The notes beneath the pieces were generated by a model, which worked only from the letters and a program-made list of their open reading frames with translations, was not told where the DNA came from and made no database searches. Shown piece after piece: positions 49,831 to 50,056 of a stretch of DNA of 50,056 bases. Position 1 is the stretch's first letter. Each line of letters opens with the position of its first letter. A program made the translations under genes and the position numbers. The DNA comes from Clostridia bacterium (GTDB taxonomy: Bacteria; Bacillota; Clostridia; Oscillospirales; CAG-382), in assembly GCA_017560085.1 (NCBI GenBank), contig JAFYPA010000077.1:1-50056 (forward strand), given 5' to 3'.

Positions 49831-50056
49831 TTATAATAAATTCTTTCTCAATACGCGATAAGTTTCATTCGAATTTAAATCAAGATTAATAAGTTCTGAG
49901 ACACTTTGGGCAACCTCAATTATTGATGCGTTTTTTGCAAGATGCGTGCTTTCTATTCTTAAATATTCATACCCTCTGCCTTTTGTGGGTAAAGAAAGAG
50001 AAATTCTATAACCATCTTCCACATCAAAAGTGACTCTGATAAGTTTTTTGCCTAAA
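49831..50056 (-). CDS. Partial gene at window edge, unknown function
   Basis: The reading frame enters from the right edge without a start and ends at 49831, giving about 75 residues. An internal GTG at 50022 is possible, but the frame stays open upstream (LGKKLIRVTFDVED), so a truncated larger gene is more likely. The fragment shows ISLSLPTKGRGYEYLRIEST and an ELINLDLNSNETYRVLRKN ending. I do not recognise the family. It lies 31 bases upstream of the CapA-like gene on the same strand and is probably in its operon. Confidence 0.5.
   Translation of the reverse strand, partial: LGKKLIRVTFDVEDGYRISLSLPTKGRGYEYLRIESTHLAKNASIIEVAQSVSELINLDLNSNETYRVLRKNLL

Overview
The window looks like chromosomal DNA of an anaerobic Clostridia bacterium, most likely an Oscillospirales/Ruminococcaceae-type gut or rumen commensal. 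Reasons: a Firmicutes-style rpmH-rnpA-yidD-yidC-jag block with a KH/R3H Jag protein; strong GGAGG ribosome sites; consensus sigma-A promoters with 16-18 base spacers; many AraC regulators beside glycan genes; a dockerin-tailed surface protein; and lipoproteins with Gram-positive-type signal peptides. This is inference from gene content, and no taxonomic marker was compared.

Layout. 0.2-3.4 kb (minus): an RNA-methyltransferase-like gene and a divergent type IIA topoisomerase B subunit with no A subunit beside it. 3.5-6.1 kb: an AraC regulator divergent from a six-hairpin glycosidase-like gene, each with a near-perfect promoter. 6.2-10.1 kb: AlkD-like repair protein (minus), then D-2-hydroxyacid dehydrogenase, smpB and a YifB/ComM ATPase. 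10.1-21.2 kb: a carbohydrate locus. An AraC regulator diverges from an enolase-superfamily dehydratase, followed by four tandem cytoplasmic GH10-like paralogues, an SDR dehydrogenase, a GH13 enzyme and an RraA-like protein. 21.4-23.0 kb (minus): HtrA protease. 23.3-26.5 kb: rpmH, rnpA, yidD, yidC, jag. 26.6-34.3 kb: two SGNH-hydrolase paralogues, then three solute-binding lipoprotein paralogues, most as separate promoter-gene-terminator units. 34.5-38.6 kb (minus): two Gfo/Idh/MocA oxidoreductases, then a toroid-fold protein and an alpha/beta hydrolase. 38.8-40.6 kb: two AraC regulators with overlapping stop and start. 40.6-50 kb: DUF11-like protein, GH78 rhamnosidase, CapD-like nucleotide-sugar enzyme, a 1016-residue dockerin protein, CapA-like protein and a partial gene at the edge.

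How it fits together. Three sugar loci (4.5, 11.1 and 38.5 kb) each sit divergently from AraC regulators. The 11-21 kb locus reads as a cytoplasmic pathway: imported oligosaccharides are cut by GH10-like and GH13 enzymes, a sugar is oxidised by the SDR, the aldonate is dehydrated by the enolase-family enzyme, and the product may go to the RraA-like protein. The orphan solute-binding proteins could feed such a pathway through a transporter encoded elsewhere.

The least explained signal is a family of intergenic elements. Each has a 7-base-period tandem array, mostly fitting T-B-C-A-N-W-R on one strand, and nearly all lie beside a short perfect hairpin, usually with a 2-3 base loop. They occur at about 0.1, 1.2, 12.5, 18.85, 20.2, 21.2 and 45.3 kb, with a two-unit remnant at 41.5 kb. 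Several lie between genes of one apparent operon. No tRNA, rRNA, CRISPR array, insertion sequence, dnaA or recognisable oriC was seen.
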